From Nocardia transvalensis (GTDB taxonomy: Bacteria; Actinomycetota; Actinomycetes; Mycobacteriales; Mycobacteriaceae): a stretch of 64,000 nucleotides of DNA. Made by a program: the position numbers and the translations under genes. The notes under the pieces were generated by a model, which had not been told where the DNA came from, made no database searches, and saw nothing but the letters and a program-made list of their open reading frames with translations. The stretch is from assembly GCF_015477765.1 (NCBI RefSeq), contig NZ_JADLQQ010000001.1, forward strand, positions 124,001 to 188,000, given 5' to 3'. Below, piece by piece: positions 7,808 through 18,742 of the stretch (position 1 is the stretch's first letter; each line of letters opens with the position of its first letter).

Positions 7808-8872
7808 ATGAACCCCTTGGCACCCGGCGAATTCCGCCCCGACACCGTGTATCTCAACACCGCGGCCTACTGCCTGCCGCCCGCCCGCGGACTCGCCGCC
7901 GTGCGTGCCGTCACCGAGGACTGGGCGGCCGGCCTTGCTACGCCGCATGCTCACAACGACAAGGTGAACGAGTTGCGAGCGGCATTCGCCCGGCTGCTCG
8001 GCGGTGCCACACCCGACGACATCGCGATCGGCGACAATGTCAGCGCCCTCATCGCGCCGATCGTGGCCGGACTCCCGGCCGGTGCCGAAGTGCTGATGGC
8101 GGAGGGCGATTTCGCGTCGGTGACCAATCCGTTCCGGTATCGCGGCGACCTGACCGTGCGCACCATGCCGCTGGAACGCCTGGCCGCCGAGGTGCGGGCG
8201 GAGACCGCGCTGGTGGCGGTGAGCGTGACCCAGTCCGCCGACGGGCGGACCATCGATCCCGCCGAACTGCGGGCGGTCACCCGGGCGCACGGAGCACGGC
8301 TACTGCTGGACGCCAGCCAGGCTGCGGGCTGGCTGCCACTGCATTTCGCCGACGCCGACTACTGGGTGTGCGCCACCTACAAATGGTTGCTCGGCGCGCG
8401 CAGCGTGAGTCTGTTTGCGGTGCAGCCCGATGCCCTCGATACCAACCGGCCCGTCTCCCCTGGCTGGTATGCGGCCGCCGACCGCTGGGCGGAAATGTAT
8501 GCATCGCAACGCTTGGCCGACACCGCGCGCCGCTTCGATCACAGCCCGGACTGGCTGGGCGTGGTCGCCGCGCTCGCCGGTCTGCAGCTCATCGAGGAAC
8601 TGACCGTCGACGCGATCCAAGCCCACGACCTCGCGCTCGCCACCCACTTCCGCGACGGCCTCGCCGATGTGGGCCTGCCCGCCGCCCCCGCCCGCTCCCC
8701 CATCGTCACCATTCCGGGCGCAGGTGAAGCCGCCGATCGCCTGGCCGAAGCCGGGGTGATCACCACCGCCCGAGGGGGAGGCCTGCGCTGCGCGTTCCAC
8801 ATCTACAACAGCCTCGACGATGTCGAACGCACCCTGAAGGCCTTGGCAGGGCTCGGATTTCAGCAGCGGTAG
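7808..8872 (+). CDS. Class V aminotransferase-like PLP enzyme
   Basis: A 354-residue PLP-dependent enzyme of the class V aminotransferase/cysteine desulfurase/kynureninase superfamily. It begins NPLAPGEFRPDTVYLNTAAY, the usual LN-x-A start of the fold. LLLDASQAAGWLPL carries the Asp that contacts the pyridine nitrogen. CATYKWLLGAR contains the expected Schiff-base Lys. The C-terminal small domain ends ALRCAFHIYNSLDDV-like (GGGLRCAFHIYN), typical of the group. The ATG at 7808 was chosen because homology to the fold begins immediately after it. The reaction is not determinable. It follows the MBL gene by 64 bp and may be co-transcribed. Confidence 0.85.
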   Translation: MNPLAPGEFRPDTVYLNTAAYCLPPARGLAAVRAVTEDWAAGLATPHAHNDKVNELRAAFARLLGGATPDDIAIGDNVSALIAPIVAGLPAGAEVLMAEGDFASVTNPFRYRGDLTVRTMPLERLAAEVRAETALVAVSVTQSADGRTIDPAELRAVTRAHGARLLLDASQAAGWLPLHFADADYWVCATYKWLLGARSVSLFAVQPDALDTNRPVSPGWYAAADRWAEMYASQRLADTARRFDHSPDWLGVVAALAGLQLIEELTVDAIQAHDLALATHFRDGLADVGLPAAPARSPIVTIPGAGEAADRLAEAGVITTARGGGLRCAFHIYNSLDDVERTLKALAGLGFQQR

Positions 8873-8875
8873 CCC

Positions 8876-10483
8876 CTACCGGTGCAGCCAGGTGTCGAAG
8901 AACTGGAGCCGGGCGGAGGCCTCGAACTTCAGGTCCGAGACGGCACCGGACACGCCGATCGCCTGGGACAGTTCGATGGTGGGTATCCACAATCCGTTGT
9001 CGAGCACCAGCTGTTGGGCGCGGCCGATCAGCTGGGCGCGGGCGGCGGGGTCCGCGGTCTGCAGCTCGCCGGACAGCGCCTGGTCCAGGTCCGGGATCGG
9101 GCCGCGCACGTTGTAGTTCTGACCGTCGAGTCCGAAGGTGGTGCGCAGGATATCGCCGTCGGCGCGGGTGATGTTGTAGTAGAGGGCGTCGAAGTTCCTG
9201 CTGCTCTGCCGGGCCGAATACTCCGACTCGGCGGCCGGTTCCAGTCGCACCTCGATTCCGACCTTGCGTAGCTGCTGCTGGGCCAGCTCCAAGATGGCCT
9301 GATTACCGGCGAAGACGCGCCCGAACAGGATCCCGAACGACAGCCGCATGCCGTCCTTCACCCGGATACCGTCGCTTCCGGGCAGCCAACCGGCCTGATC
9401 CAGGATTCGGCGAGCGGCGTCGGCGTCGTGACCCAGCTGTGCCGAAAGGTCCACGTATGCAGGCATTTTCGAGGCGAGCGAGCTGGTTGCTGTCTCGAAC
9501 TGCGGGCCGAGGACGGTATCCACGAGTTCCTTGCGATCGATGGCCGGTCGCAGGGCGGCGCGCACGGCCGGATCGCGCAGTGGCCCTCGGGTCAGATTCG
9601 GTTGAATACCGAAGGGCACTCCCGGATTCGAGGTGACTTGCACCTTTCCGCCGGTCGCCTCGATCTGCGGCGCGTCCTGGGGCAGGGCGTCACTGACCGC
9701 GTCCAACTGGCCCGAGCTCAGGCTGCCCGCCCGCACCCCGGATTCCGGGACGACGCGGAATTCGATGCGATCCAGGTACGCCTCGCCATGATGCCCGAAA
9801 ACCGCTGAGCCCCAGTGGTATCCGGCGCGCTTAGTCACTGTGGCCGAGGCGCCCTGTTTGTAGTCGGCGTAGACGAACGGCCCGCTGCCGATATCGTCGC
9901 CGAGGCAGCGCTGCTCGGCCGGTTTCGCCGTCGTCGCCTCGGCGAGAATGCCCAGCTGCGGTGTCGAAACCGCCTGCAGGAACTGGGCGTTCGGGTGATC
10001 GAAGTCCACGCGGGCGGTCAGCGGATCGACCACCGTGGTACCGGTGTAGCCCGCGAGATAGCTGGCCGCCAGCGGTGCCTTCGCCCCGGTGAGGGTGTGC
10101 ACGATGGCGTCGAAGTTCTTCTGTACCGAGTGCGCCGTGAGTGGTGTCCCGTCGCTGAAGGTCACTCCGGGCCGCAGTCGGAAGGTGAAGCTTTTCGCGT
10201 CCGGGCTCACCTGCCAGCTCTCGGCCAGCCAGGGTTCGATCGCGCCGGTCGCCGGGTTCTGATCGGTCAGCGAATCGACGATCTGCCTTGTGACATACAG
10301 GGTTTGGTTGGTTCCCGACTGCGCCGGATCCGAGCAGGTAGGTGCCAGGGACAGCCCGTAGCGCAGGGTTCCGCCCGGCCGGGGTGGGCCCGCCGGGTCA
10401 CCGGAGGTGATGTCGACGCCGCCGCAGGCTGTGAGAGTCGCTGCCGCGGCGCAGACGCTCAGCAGGGCCATGAGGCTTCTCAT
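8876..10483 (-). CDS. ABC transporter substrate-binding lipoprotein, family 5 (peptide/nickel type)
   Basis: A 535-residue lipoprotein. The signal peptide ends in the lipobox LTAC with Cys near residue 20. The mature protein has the SBP family 5 hallmarks: PGGTLRYGLS at the N-terminus, ARDLxSGQ-like regions, and the family block ESWQVSPDAKSFTFRLRPGV followed by FSDGTPLTAHSV. These proteins deliver oligopeptides, nickel or opines to an ABC permease. No permease or ATPase lies beside it in the window. The ATG at 10483 is chosen over GTG 10492 because GGAAGGG is 9 nt upstream. The preceding family 3 binding-protein frame ends 2 bp upstream, so the two are probably one operon. Confidence 0.85.
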   Translation of the reverse strand: MRSLMALLSVCAAAATLTACGGVDITSGDPAGPPRPGGTLRYGLSLAPTCSDPAQSGTNQTLYVTRQIVDSLTDQNPATGAIEPWLAESWQVSPDAKSFTFRLRPGVTFSDGTPLTAHSVQKNFDAIVHTLTGAKAPLAASYLAGYTGTTVVDPLTARVDFDHPNAQFLQAVSTPQLGILAEATTAKPAEQRCLGDDIGSGPFVYADYKQGASATVTKRAGYHWGSAVFGHHGEAYLDRIEFRVVPESGVRAGSLSSGQLDAVSDALPQDAPQIEATGGKVQVTSNPGVPFGIQPNLTRGPLRDPAVRAALRPAIDRKELVDTVLGPQFETATSSLASKMPAYVDLSAQLGHDADAARRILDQAGWLPGSDGIRVKDGMRLSFGILFGRVFAGNQAILELAQQQLRKVGIEVRLEPAAESEYSARQSSRNFDALYYNITRADGDILRTTFGLDGQNYNVRGPIPDLDQALSGELQTADPAARAQLIGRAQQLVLDNGLWIPTIELSQAIGVSGAVSDLKFEASARLQFFDTWLHR

Positions 10484-10484
10484 C

Positions 10485-11464
10485 TCATGCACCCTTCCGC
10501 GGCAGGCCCGGCGGGTTGAGGCGTGACTGGGTGACCGCCTCGGTCTGCAGGCCCCAGCGGTCCAGGACCTTCCGGTAGGTGCCGTGGTCGATGGCGTACT
10601 GCAGCGCCTCCTGGACCGGTCCGATCAAACCGTTGTCCTTCTTGGTGAGCACGGCGATCTCGGCCTGCAGGGCATCGCCCGCACCGGAGAAGGTGGCGAC
10701 GATCTTGGTCTGACCGCTGGTGGCGCAGTGGTAGACGGCCACCGGATTGGGGCCGAGGAAGCCGTCGATGCGGTGCGAGGCCAGGGCCAGGTAGTAGTCG
10801 GTGGACTGCTGGTAGTAGGCGATATCGATCTTCGGCAGGCCCTCGGCGACGTTCTTGTCGTTCCATTGCACCAGCAGTTGCTCCTGGTTGGTGCCGCTGC
10901 CGACGCCGATTCGCTTGCCCGCCAGCGACTTCCGATCGGTATAGGTCCAGGTTTCGTCCTTCGGAACCTCCAGCGCGATGGTGTCGAGCCGGTAGGTCGC
11001 GAAGTCGTATTTGTCCTTGCGCTCCTCGGTGACCGTCACATTGGAAAGGCATCCACCGCGCCGGAGTCGATGCCCACGAAATTCTGCGCCCAGTCCGCCG
11101 AGCGCAGATCCACCTTCAGGCCGAGGATGTCGGCGATCAGGTAGGCGAAATCCACCTCCGAGCCCACGAACGTGCGGTCGTCGGTGGCGTAGAAGCGCAG
11201 GGGCGCACCGGATGTGGCGGAGCCGGTGACGATCAGCGTGCCCCGATCCCGGATGGCCTGCGGCACCTTCGCGGCGAGGGCGTCGACCTTGTCGGCCCGC
11301 ACCCGGCCCTCCTGCTGCGGCGACAGATCGAAACTCTGCCCGTTCACCGTGCGCACCTCCTCCCCCGCGTCGGAGCCACCGCAGGCGGCCAGCATGGCCG
11401 TGGTGACGAGCGCTGCGGCCAGCGCGAGGGCACGTCGGCGGCGGCCGGTGCGGGCGAAGAGCAT
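10485..11464 (-). pseudogene. Frameshifted ABC substrate-binding lipoprotein, family 3 (amino-acid type)
   Basis: Two frames together make one family 3 solute-binding protein. The first (11464-11036) has a lipoprotein signal with lipobox MLAACGG and the N-terminal lobe, ending VGIDSGAVDAFPM then stop. The second (11039-10485) continues exactly where family members continue, with NVTVTEERKDKYDFATYR, and completes the C-terminal lobe. A single missing base near 11040 would restore one reading frame of about 325 residues. Either the gene is a recent pseudogene or the base is a sequencing error. AAGGAAG precedes the ATG. It is divergent from cysteine dioxygenase, so a cystine or sulfur amino-acid ligand is plausible but inferred. 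Confidence 0.75.
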
Positions 11465-11647
11465 GGGACTTCCTTTACATCCGGAACGGCTTTCGTGACG
11501 GTAGGCCCCGCGGTCGGGAATGTCCGGAATTACGCTCACGCTGATCGTGGCCAGTGGCACGGGCCGGGTGCGGGCGGACAATTCGGAAATCGCCGCACTG
11601 CGGCCCCGCGGTGCACCCAATTGTCCAGTCGACCCGTCAGGAGCACG

Positions 11648-12172
11648 GTGACCACGTCACTACCGGTGAAGCTCGAGCACGCCAAGGACATTCATCCCGG
11701 TGTCGATGTGCCGCTGTTACACGAGGCCGTGCGCCCGGAGCGCACGCTGTGGTCGGCGGCCCAGCTGCACGAGCTGACCAGTGAGGTGGCCGGTGCCCTC
11801 GCCACGCCGCTGCTGGACATCGTGCGCTTCGACGACCGGCAGCGGTGGTGGACCCGGTTGGCGCTGACCATGGGCGTGGAACTGTGGTTGCTGTCGTGGG
11901 CGCCCGGTCAGGGCACCGAACCGCACGACCACGGCGGCGCCTCGGGCGCGTTCACCGTGACCATCGGCGAGCTCGGCGAGCACTACGTGCATCCGGGCGG
12001 TCAGCCGCGCAGCGCGACCTGGTCGACCGGCGATACGGTGGCCTTCGGCCCGCAACGCGCCCACCAGCTGCGCAACACCAGCGGCCGACCGGCCGCCTCG
12101 GTGCACGCGTACTCGCCGCCGCTGCGGCCGGTCCGCGAATATCGCGCGCTGAGCGATTTCGCGGGAATATGA
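11648..12172 (+). CDS. Cysteine dioxygenase family cupin
   Basis: A 174-residue type I cysteine dioxygenase-like cupin. These iron enzymes oxidise cysteine, or a related thiol, to the sulfinate. The metal motif is EPHDHGGASGAFTVTIGEL (His-x-His, about residues 88-106). The third His is in FGPQRAHQLRNTSG. The GTG at 11648 is preferred because AGGAG lies 5 nt upstream and the extra N-terminal stretch of a longer reading has low-complexity composition. The rhodanese gene follows immediately, an in-frame ATG for it overlapping the stop, so the pair should be co-translated. Confidence 0.82.
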   Translation: MTTSLPVKLEHAKDIHPGVDVPLLHEAVRPERTLWSAAQLHELTSEVAGALATPLLDIVRFDDRQRWWTRLALTMGVELWLLSWAPGQGTEPHDHGGASGAFTVTIGELGEHYVHPGGQPRSATWSTGDTVAFGPQRAHQLRNTSGRPAASVHAYSPPLRPVREYRALSDFAGI

Positions 12173-12207
12173 GCGGGCGGAACGGTCATGAGTACGAGAG
12201 GGCAGCG

Positions 12208-12600
12208 ATGAGTGTCGACCGGCGGTTGGAGCAGGCCCGAGCGCGGCTGCTGCGGGTGGACCCGGAGCAGGCGGCGGCGCTGGAGTCCGACGGAGCCCTG
12301 GTGGTCGACATCCGCCCGCACGCGAACCGCGCCGCCGAGGGCGAGATCCCGGGCTCGGTGATCGTCGAGCGAATCGTGCTGGAATGGCGCTTGGACCCGA
12401 CGGGCGACCACCGCCTTCCCGGCCTGACCGCCGACACTCCGGTGGTCATCGTCTGCAACGAGGGCTATGCCTCCAGCCTCGCCGCCGCAGACGCCCAGCA
12501 CCTCGGCCTCACCCACGCCACCGACCTCATCGGCGGCTTCCGAGCCTGGAAGGCCGCGGGCCTGCCGGTGGTCGCGGGCGGTTCACCGCCGGTCGACTGA
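12208..12600 (+). CDS. Rhodanese-like sulfurtransferase
   Basis: A 130-residue single rhodanese domain. LVVDIRPHANRAAEGEIPGSV (split here as LVVDIRP and EGEIPGS) is the N-terminal block. VIVCNEGYASSLAA carries the catalytic Cys in a six-residue loop (C-N-E-G-Y-A). GGFRAWKAAGLPV closes the domain. An in-frame ATG at 12169 overlaps the cysteine dioxygenase stop as ATGA and would add 13 residues. The ATG at 12208 has GAGAGGG upstream and fits the family better. Together with cysteine dioxygenase it suggests handling of sulfane sulfur from cysteine catabolism. Confidence 0.85.
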   Translation: MSVDRRLEQARARLLRVDPEQAAALESDGALVVDIRPHANRAAEGEIPGSVIVERIVLEWRLDPTGDHRLPGLTADTPVVIVCNEGYASSLAAADAQHLGLTHATDLIGGFRAWKAAGLPVVAGGSPPVD

Positions 12601-12659
12601 GTTAGCACCGCCAGCCCGATACCGAGCATCGCTAGATCTCCACCAGCTAAAGTCCAGCT

Positions 12660-14030
12660 ATGGCGACATCGAGCGTCGGGGTGAGAGCGGCCCGGGGGGC
12701 GGACCTCGCCTCGGCCGAGGCGGGCCGGGCGGTGCGCAAGCGGGTGCCGCGATCGGCGCTGGGGCAGTGGGAGGCGCCCGCGGATCGGCGCGATCCCATC
12801 GCGGTGCTGGAGGGACAAGCTGCCACACGGGTGCCGGAGTTGGTGCCGATCCGGTATGCGCGGATGGCAGTCGGTCCTTTCCCCTTCTTCCGGGGTGCGC
12901 CCGCGATCATGGCCGCCGATCTCGCCGCCGGGCCGAATACCGGGCTCACCGTTCAGTTGTGCGGGGATGCGCATCTGTCGAACTTCGGGCTGTTCGCCTC
13001 GCCGGAGCGGTCGCTGGTCTTCGACCTCAACGACTTCGACGAAACACTGCCCGGGCCGTTCGAATGGGATGTCAAGCGGTTGGCCGCCAGCATCGCGGTG
13101 TCGGCGCGCGCCAATGGGCACAGCGACTCCGATGCGTCCGCGGCGGCGATGGAGGCCGCAACCGTGTATCGGGAGTCGATGAACCGGCTGGCCGCACTCG
13201 GTGAAACCGAGGTCTGGTACGAGATGGTCGACGCCGAGCAAGCGGCCGACGTGTTGCGCCCGCGCGATCGCAAGCAGGCCGAAAAGGCGATCACCAAGGC
13301 GAAGAACCGCACCAGTCTGCAGGCGCTGGACAAATTGACCGAGCCCGGCGCCGACGGCGCGCCCTGCATTCGCCACGATCCGCCGCTGCTGATGCCGATG
13401 CCGGACATCGAACGCCCGGTGATCGATCGGGTGATCTCCGACTACCGCAACTCGCTGCCCGAGGAGCGGCGGGTGCTGGTGGACCGCTACGAGATCAGGG
13501 ATTTCGCCTCCAAGGTGGTCGGCGTCGGCAGCGTCGGCACCCGCTGCTTCGTCGCCCTGTTGACCGGAAAGACCGTCGGCGATCCCCTGTTCATACAGAT
13601 CAAGCAGGCCGAGGAATCGGTCCTCGCACCCTATCTGCGCCCCAGCATCTTCCGGAACCAAGGCCATCGCGTCGTGCACGGTCAACGCCTGATCCAGGCC
13701 GCGAGCGATATATTCCTGGGCTGGGCTACCGGCGGGGACGGCCTGTTCTACTACTTCCGCCAACTCCGAGACATGAAGGGCTCGTTGACCATCGACGACC
13801 TGTCCCCGGCACAACTGCGCACATATGCGGGCCTGTGCGGCCACACACTGGCCCGCGGGCACGCCCGCTCCGGCGACCGGGTAGCCATCGCCTCCTACCT
13901 CGGCTCGGGCGAGGCCTTCGACAAGGCCATAGCCGCCTTCGCTCTCGCCTACGCCGACCAGACCGCCGCCGACTACCAGGACCTGCTCACCGCCATCGAC
14001 ACCGGCCGAATCACCGCCGCCGACGAGTGA
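12660..14030 (+). CDS. DUF2252 domain protein
   Basis: A 456-residue DUF2252 protein. The family resembles aminoglycoside phosphotransferase/kinase folds. The visible kinase-like signatures are LCGDAHLSNFGLF (Asp/Asn catalytic loop-like, about residue 100) and FDLNDFDETLPGPFEWDVKRL (split: FDLNDFDE, GPFEWDVKRL) for metal binding. VGVGSVGTRCFVALL and FLGWATG are further conserved blocks. The biochemical function of the family is not established. It stands alone on the plus strand between the rhodanese gene and the convergent proS. Confidence 0.85.
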   Translation: MATSSVGVRAARGADLASAEAGRAVRKRVPRSALGQWEAPADRRDPIAVLEGQAATRVPELVPIRYARMAVGPFPFFRGAPAIMAADLAAGPNTGLTVQLCGDAHLSNFGLFASPERSLVFDLNDFDETLPGPFEWDVKRLAASIAVSARANGHSDSDASAAAMEAATVYRESMNRLAALGETEVWYEMVDAEQAADVLRPRDRKQAEKAITKAKNRTSLQALDKLTEPGADGAPCIRHDPPLLMPMPDIERPVIDRVISDYRNSLPEERRVLVDRYEIRDFASKVVGVGSVGTRCFVALLTGKTVGDPLFIQIKQAEESVLAPYLRPSIFRNQGHRVVHGQRLIQAASDIFLGWATGGDGLFYYFRQLRDMKGSLTIDDLSPAQLRTYAGLCGHTLARGHARSGDRVAIASYLGSGEAFDKAIAAFALAYADQTAADYQDLLTAIDTGRITAADE

Positions 14031-14040
14031 CGACCTTCCG

Positions 14041-15607
<1,567 letters not shown>

Positions 15608-15667
15608 GGATCGCGGGAAAGGGTGCGGCTGGGGGTGTTCTGCCGACCGGTAGGTGGTCGGGAAGGC

Positions 15668-16975
15668 TCAGGTTGCGGCGGTGGCGGATTGGGGCTGGGG
15701 TGGGGCGACCTGGGGGTCGTCGACGGGGGAAAGCTCGGCGAATTCGAGTTCGTACTGGTCCGGGGTGGCGGCGGGGTGGTCGGGCCTCGGGGGTGAAGAG
15801 GGTTGGGCCTCGGCTATTTTCGTGGCGATGCGGTTTCGGGTGGTGCGGTCCGTCCAGTATTTGAACAGGCGGCCCATGACCGGGAGCATGGCGACCATGA
15901 ACAGCAGGCGCACGCTCTGCACGCTGGTGATCAATGGCATATTGGCGCCCATACCCTCGGCGGCGGCCAGCACGGCGTTGATCCCGCCGGGAGTGGTGGC
16001 CAGGTAGAGGTCGGACAGTTCCAGGTCGACGAACAGCGACAGCAGGTAGGCCAGGGCGGCCACGGCCACCGACAGGGCGCCGATGGCGATGGTCATGCCG
16101 GGGATCATGCGGGCCATCTCCGCCACCACCGCGCGGGTGAAGCGGGTGCCCACGTCGAAGCCGATCATCACGAACAACAGCTCTTTGAACAGGTTCGTCG
16201 GTGCGTAGCCGTGGCTGAGGCCCAGGGCGGTCAGCACGGCCGTGAGCAACATCGGGCCGATCAGCGTGGGGCTGGGGATGCGCAGCAAGCGCCCGAGCCG
16301 GATCCCGATCAGGCACAGCACGATCGCGGTGCACAGTCCGGCGATCTGATCGCCGCGGCCGACCAGCATCCAGTGCGGCAGCGAATCATCGGTGACCTTG
16401 CTGGCCACCGTGGCGACCTTCTCGGTGTGGCTGCCGCCGTCGAGCAGCGCCGCCACCGCCGGTGCACTGACCGCCACCAGCATCACTCGCAGGTACTGCA
16501 TGAACGCCACCTGGCGGGGATCGGCGTCCATATCGTCGGCACACGACACCACTGCCGCCGATCCACCGGCCAGCAGACCCAGCGTCGCGGTCGGCAGCGC
16601 CACCTTCGTGCATCGGGCGAATACCAGCGCCACCAGCACGCTCACCACCAGCGTGGCCGCGGTGATCGCCAGCACCGGCAGCAGCGCCAGCCCGATCGAA
16701 CCCAGCAGCGACACTTCGAGATAGCTGCCCATGAGCACGCCCAGCATGGCCTGCACACCGACCGAGACCTGCCGCGGCAGCGGTGCGGGTAGCCGTCCCG
16801 TCAGAGCCAGCCCGGCCCCGACCACGATCGCGAGAATCATCTGCGGCGCGGGAAATCGAACCCGGTCGAGCACCTCGGCGAGAGCGAGCACTGCCCCCAG
16901 CAACAAAACCCAGCCGATCACCTGCCTCCACGTCATTTCGGCCCGTACGGGCCGGGGTACTACTACTTCGGACAT
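15668..16975 (-). CDS. AbrB-family (AbrB duplication) membrane protein, possible transporter
   Basis: A 435-residue polytopic membrane protein of the AbrB-duplication/'putative ammonia monooxygenase' family. It has about ten hydrophobic segments in two similar halves, each with GGSAAVV/GGINAVL-type Gly-rich turns after long helices (residues near 125 and 315). A hydrophilic Pro/Ala-rich tail covers the last 50 residues. The family has no firm function; transport of small molecules is the usual guess. The ATG at 16975 is 8 bp after the ABC permease stop with GGAG upstream, so it is probably the last gene of the biosynthetic operon and may help export or tolerance. Confidence 0.7.
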   Translation of the reverse strand: MSEVVVPRPVRAEMTWRQVIGWVLLLGAVLALAEVLDRVRFPAPQMILAIVVGAGLALTGRLPAPLPRQVSVGVQAMLGVLMGSYLEVSLLGSIGLALLPVLAITAATLVVSVLVALVFARCTKVALPTATLGLLAGGSAAVVSCADDMDADPRQVAFMQYLRVMLVAVSAPAVAALLDGGSHTEKVATVASKVTDDSLPHWMLVGRGDQIAGLCTAIVLCLIGIRLGRLLRIPSPTLIGPMLLTAVLTALGLSHGYAPTNLFKELLFVMIGFDVGTRFTRAVVAEMARMIPGMTIAIGALSVAVAALAYLLSLFVDLELSDLYLATTPGGINAVLAAAEGMGANMPLITSVQSVRLLFMVAMLPVMGRLFKYWTDRTTRNRIATKIAEAQPSSPPRPDHPAATPDQYELEFAELSPVDDPQVAPPQPQSATAAT

Positions 16976-16983
16976 AACGCCGA

Positions 16984-17775
16984 TCAACTCCGTCCGATCT
17001 TGGTGTGGCTCAGTCTGAATCGGAACACGGCGATCAGCGCGCCAGCGGCGCCGACGCCGAGCAGGACAAGACAGGGCGTGGCCACGGCGTTGAAGCCTCC
17101 GCCCTCCAAGATGACCTCTTTGAATCCCTTCAGCGCCCAGTACTGCGGCGTGAGGGGAGACAGGGACTTCGCCCAGTCCGGGAGCGTGTCCCGCGGGGCG
17201 ATGGTGCCGCCGAGCCCGCCCAGGGCCAGCGAAATCGGTTGGGCGATGATCGACAGCTGGTCGATGGACTTGCAGATCGATACCAGCGCGATGCCGAATC
17301 CCCAGGTCGCCACCGACAAGCAGGCGGTCAGCAGGGCCAGCCAGACCACCGATCCCTCGCTGTGCAGGTCGAAGACCTTGAAGGCCACGACCCACACGAT
17401 GGTCATCTGCAGTGCCGAGAACACCAGCAGGGGAAACGATTTCCCGGCGATGATCTCCACGGCCCGCACCGGCGCGGACCGCAGGCGATCCCAGGTGCCC
17501 CATTCGTGTTCTCGGAAGAACGAGGCGCCCAGCAGCGTCGTCATGAAGAAGGCGAACAGCACGATCGCGCCCGGACCGGCCTGCTCGACGCCGTTGGCGT
17601 GCGGGTAGCCACCCGCGAGCCGCAGCTGATACTTGTCGATCGGGGTCAGGAATGCGATGAAGCCGATCGGCAGCAGCGTCATGATGATCAGCTGTGCCGG
17701 ATCGGAACGGATGCGATGGAAGTCCGCCCAGGACAGCGCGCGGACCCGCTCGACGGCGGAATCATGCAACAGCAT
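16984..17775 (-). CDS. ABC-2 type exporter permease
   Basis: A 263-residue ABC-2 family permease with six predicted membrane segments, for example GAIVLFAFFMTTLLGASFF and SVATWGFGIALVSICKS. The conserved ABC-2 box FFREHEWGTWDRLRSAP contains the E-x-G-T-x-E/D-x-L pattern. It overlaps the ATPase gene by 14 bp and has GGAG before its ATG. With the ATPase it forms a DrrAB-like drug/lipid exporter, presumably for the PKS/NRPS product made by the same operon. Confidence 0.85.
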   Translation of the reverse strand: MLLHDSAVERVRALSWADFHRIRSDPAQLIIMTLLPIGFIAFLTPIDKYQLRLAGGYPHANGVEQAGPGAIVLFAFFMTTLLGASFFREHEWGTWDRLRSAPVRAVEIIAGKSFPLLVFSALQMTIVWVVAFKVFDLHSEGSVVWLALLTACLSVATWGFGIALVSICKSIDQLSIIAQPISLALGGLGGTIAPRDTLPDWAKSLSPLTPQYWALKGFKEVILEGGGFNAVATPCLVLLGVGAAGALIAVFRFRLSHTKIGRS

Positions 17776-18742
17776 CGGAACTCCTCTCCGAGGCTTCCCA
17801 ACCGATTTCGGCCTCCTCGGCCTCGGCGTCTTTCGCCGCGGCCATGATGGCGAGGTAGGCGTTCTCCAGGTTGGGGTGGTGGATCTCGGCCGACAGCAAC
17901 CGGTCGGTGTCGCCGTTGAGGGTGGTGAGCAGCTGCGCCAGCAGCTGTCCGGGGGTATCGGTGGGGATGGTGAGCAACCGGGAATCGGTCACGGACGCGC
18001 CCGGCACGGCCCGGTAGGCACCCAGACCGTCCGGCACCGATGCGGAGAACTCCAGGCTCACCGCCGATTTCGCATAACGCTCGACCAGTTCGCCCGCGGC
18101 GCCTTCGGCGAGGATGCGCCCGTGGTGCAGCACGACCACGCGCGCGTCGAGCACCTCCAGTTCGGGCAGATAGTGGGTGGCGTACACCACCGCGGCGCCC
18201 TGATCGGCGAGGCGACGCACCTCACCGAGCAGATCCTGTCGTGCCGACACGTCCGCACCGACGGTCGGTTCGTCCAGCCACAGCACCGGCGGTTGGTGCA
18301 GCAGCGCCATCGCGGTGTGCAGTCGGCGCTGCTGTCCGCCGGACAGGTTGTGTGCCCGGGTGTCCAGGAACGGGGTGAGCCCCAGTCCGTCGGACACCTC
18401 CTCGATCCGCTGCGGCAGAGCGCCGCGCGGCACACCCATCATGCGCGCCATGAACTGCAGGTTCTGCTTGGCCGTCAGTGTCGGGTACACGCCCAACTCC
18501 TGCGGCGCCAGACCCAGCCGCCGCCGCGCCTGGCGCGGATTCTTGCGGATGTCGACACCGTCCACGCGGACGGTGCCCGAATCGGCGGCGGTCAGGCCGG
18601 CCACGATCGAGGCGGTCGTGGTCTTGCCCGCACCATTGGGTCCGAGCAGGCCCAGCACCTCGCCGGGCCGCACGGTCAGGTCAATTCCGGTGAGTACCTT
18701 CTTCTTACCGTAGGACTTGTTCAGGTCGCGGATTTCCAGCAC
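17762..18742 (-). CDS. ABC exporter ATP-binding protein (DrrA-like)
   Basis: A 326-residue ATPase. Walker A is GPNGAGKTT (about residues 33-41), the Q-loop is in LGLAPQELGVYP, the signature is LSGGQQRRL, and Walker B is PPVLWLDEPTVG. The C-terminal extension beyond the nucleotide-binding domain is typical of DrrA-type exporters. GTG 18742 is preceded by GAGGAGG. The start lies 38 bp inside the end of the MaoC-SDR gene, indicating translational coupling to the biosynthetic genes. Probable role: self-protection or secretion of the metabolite. Confidence 0.9.
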   Translation of the reverse strand: MLEIRDLNKSYGKKKVLTGIDLTVRPGEVLGLLGPNGAGKTTTASIVAGLTAADSGTVRVDGVDIRKNPRQARRRLGLAPQELGVYPTLTAKQNLQFMARMMGVPRGALPQRIEEVSDGLGLTPFLDTRAHNLSGGQQRRLHTAMALLHQPPVLWLDEPTVGADVSARQDLLGEVRRLADQGAAVVYATHYLPELEVLDARVVVLHHGRILAEGAAGELVERYAKSAVSLEFSASVPDGLGAYRAVPGASVTDSRLLTIPTDTPGQLLAQLLTTLNGDTDRLLSAEIHHPNLENAYLAIMAAAKDAEAEEAEIGWEASERSSDAVA

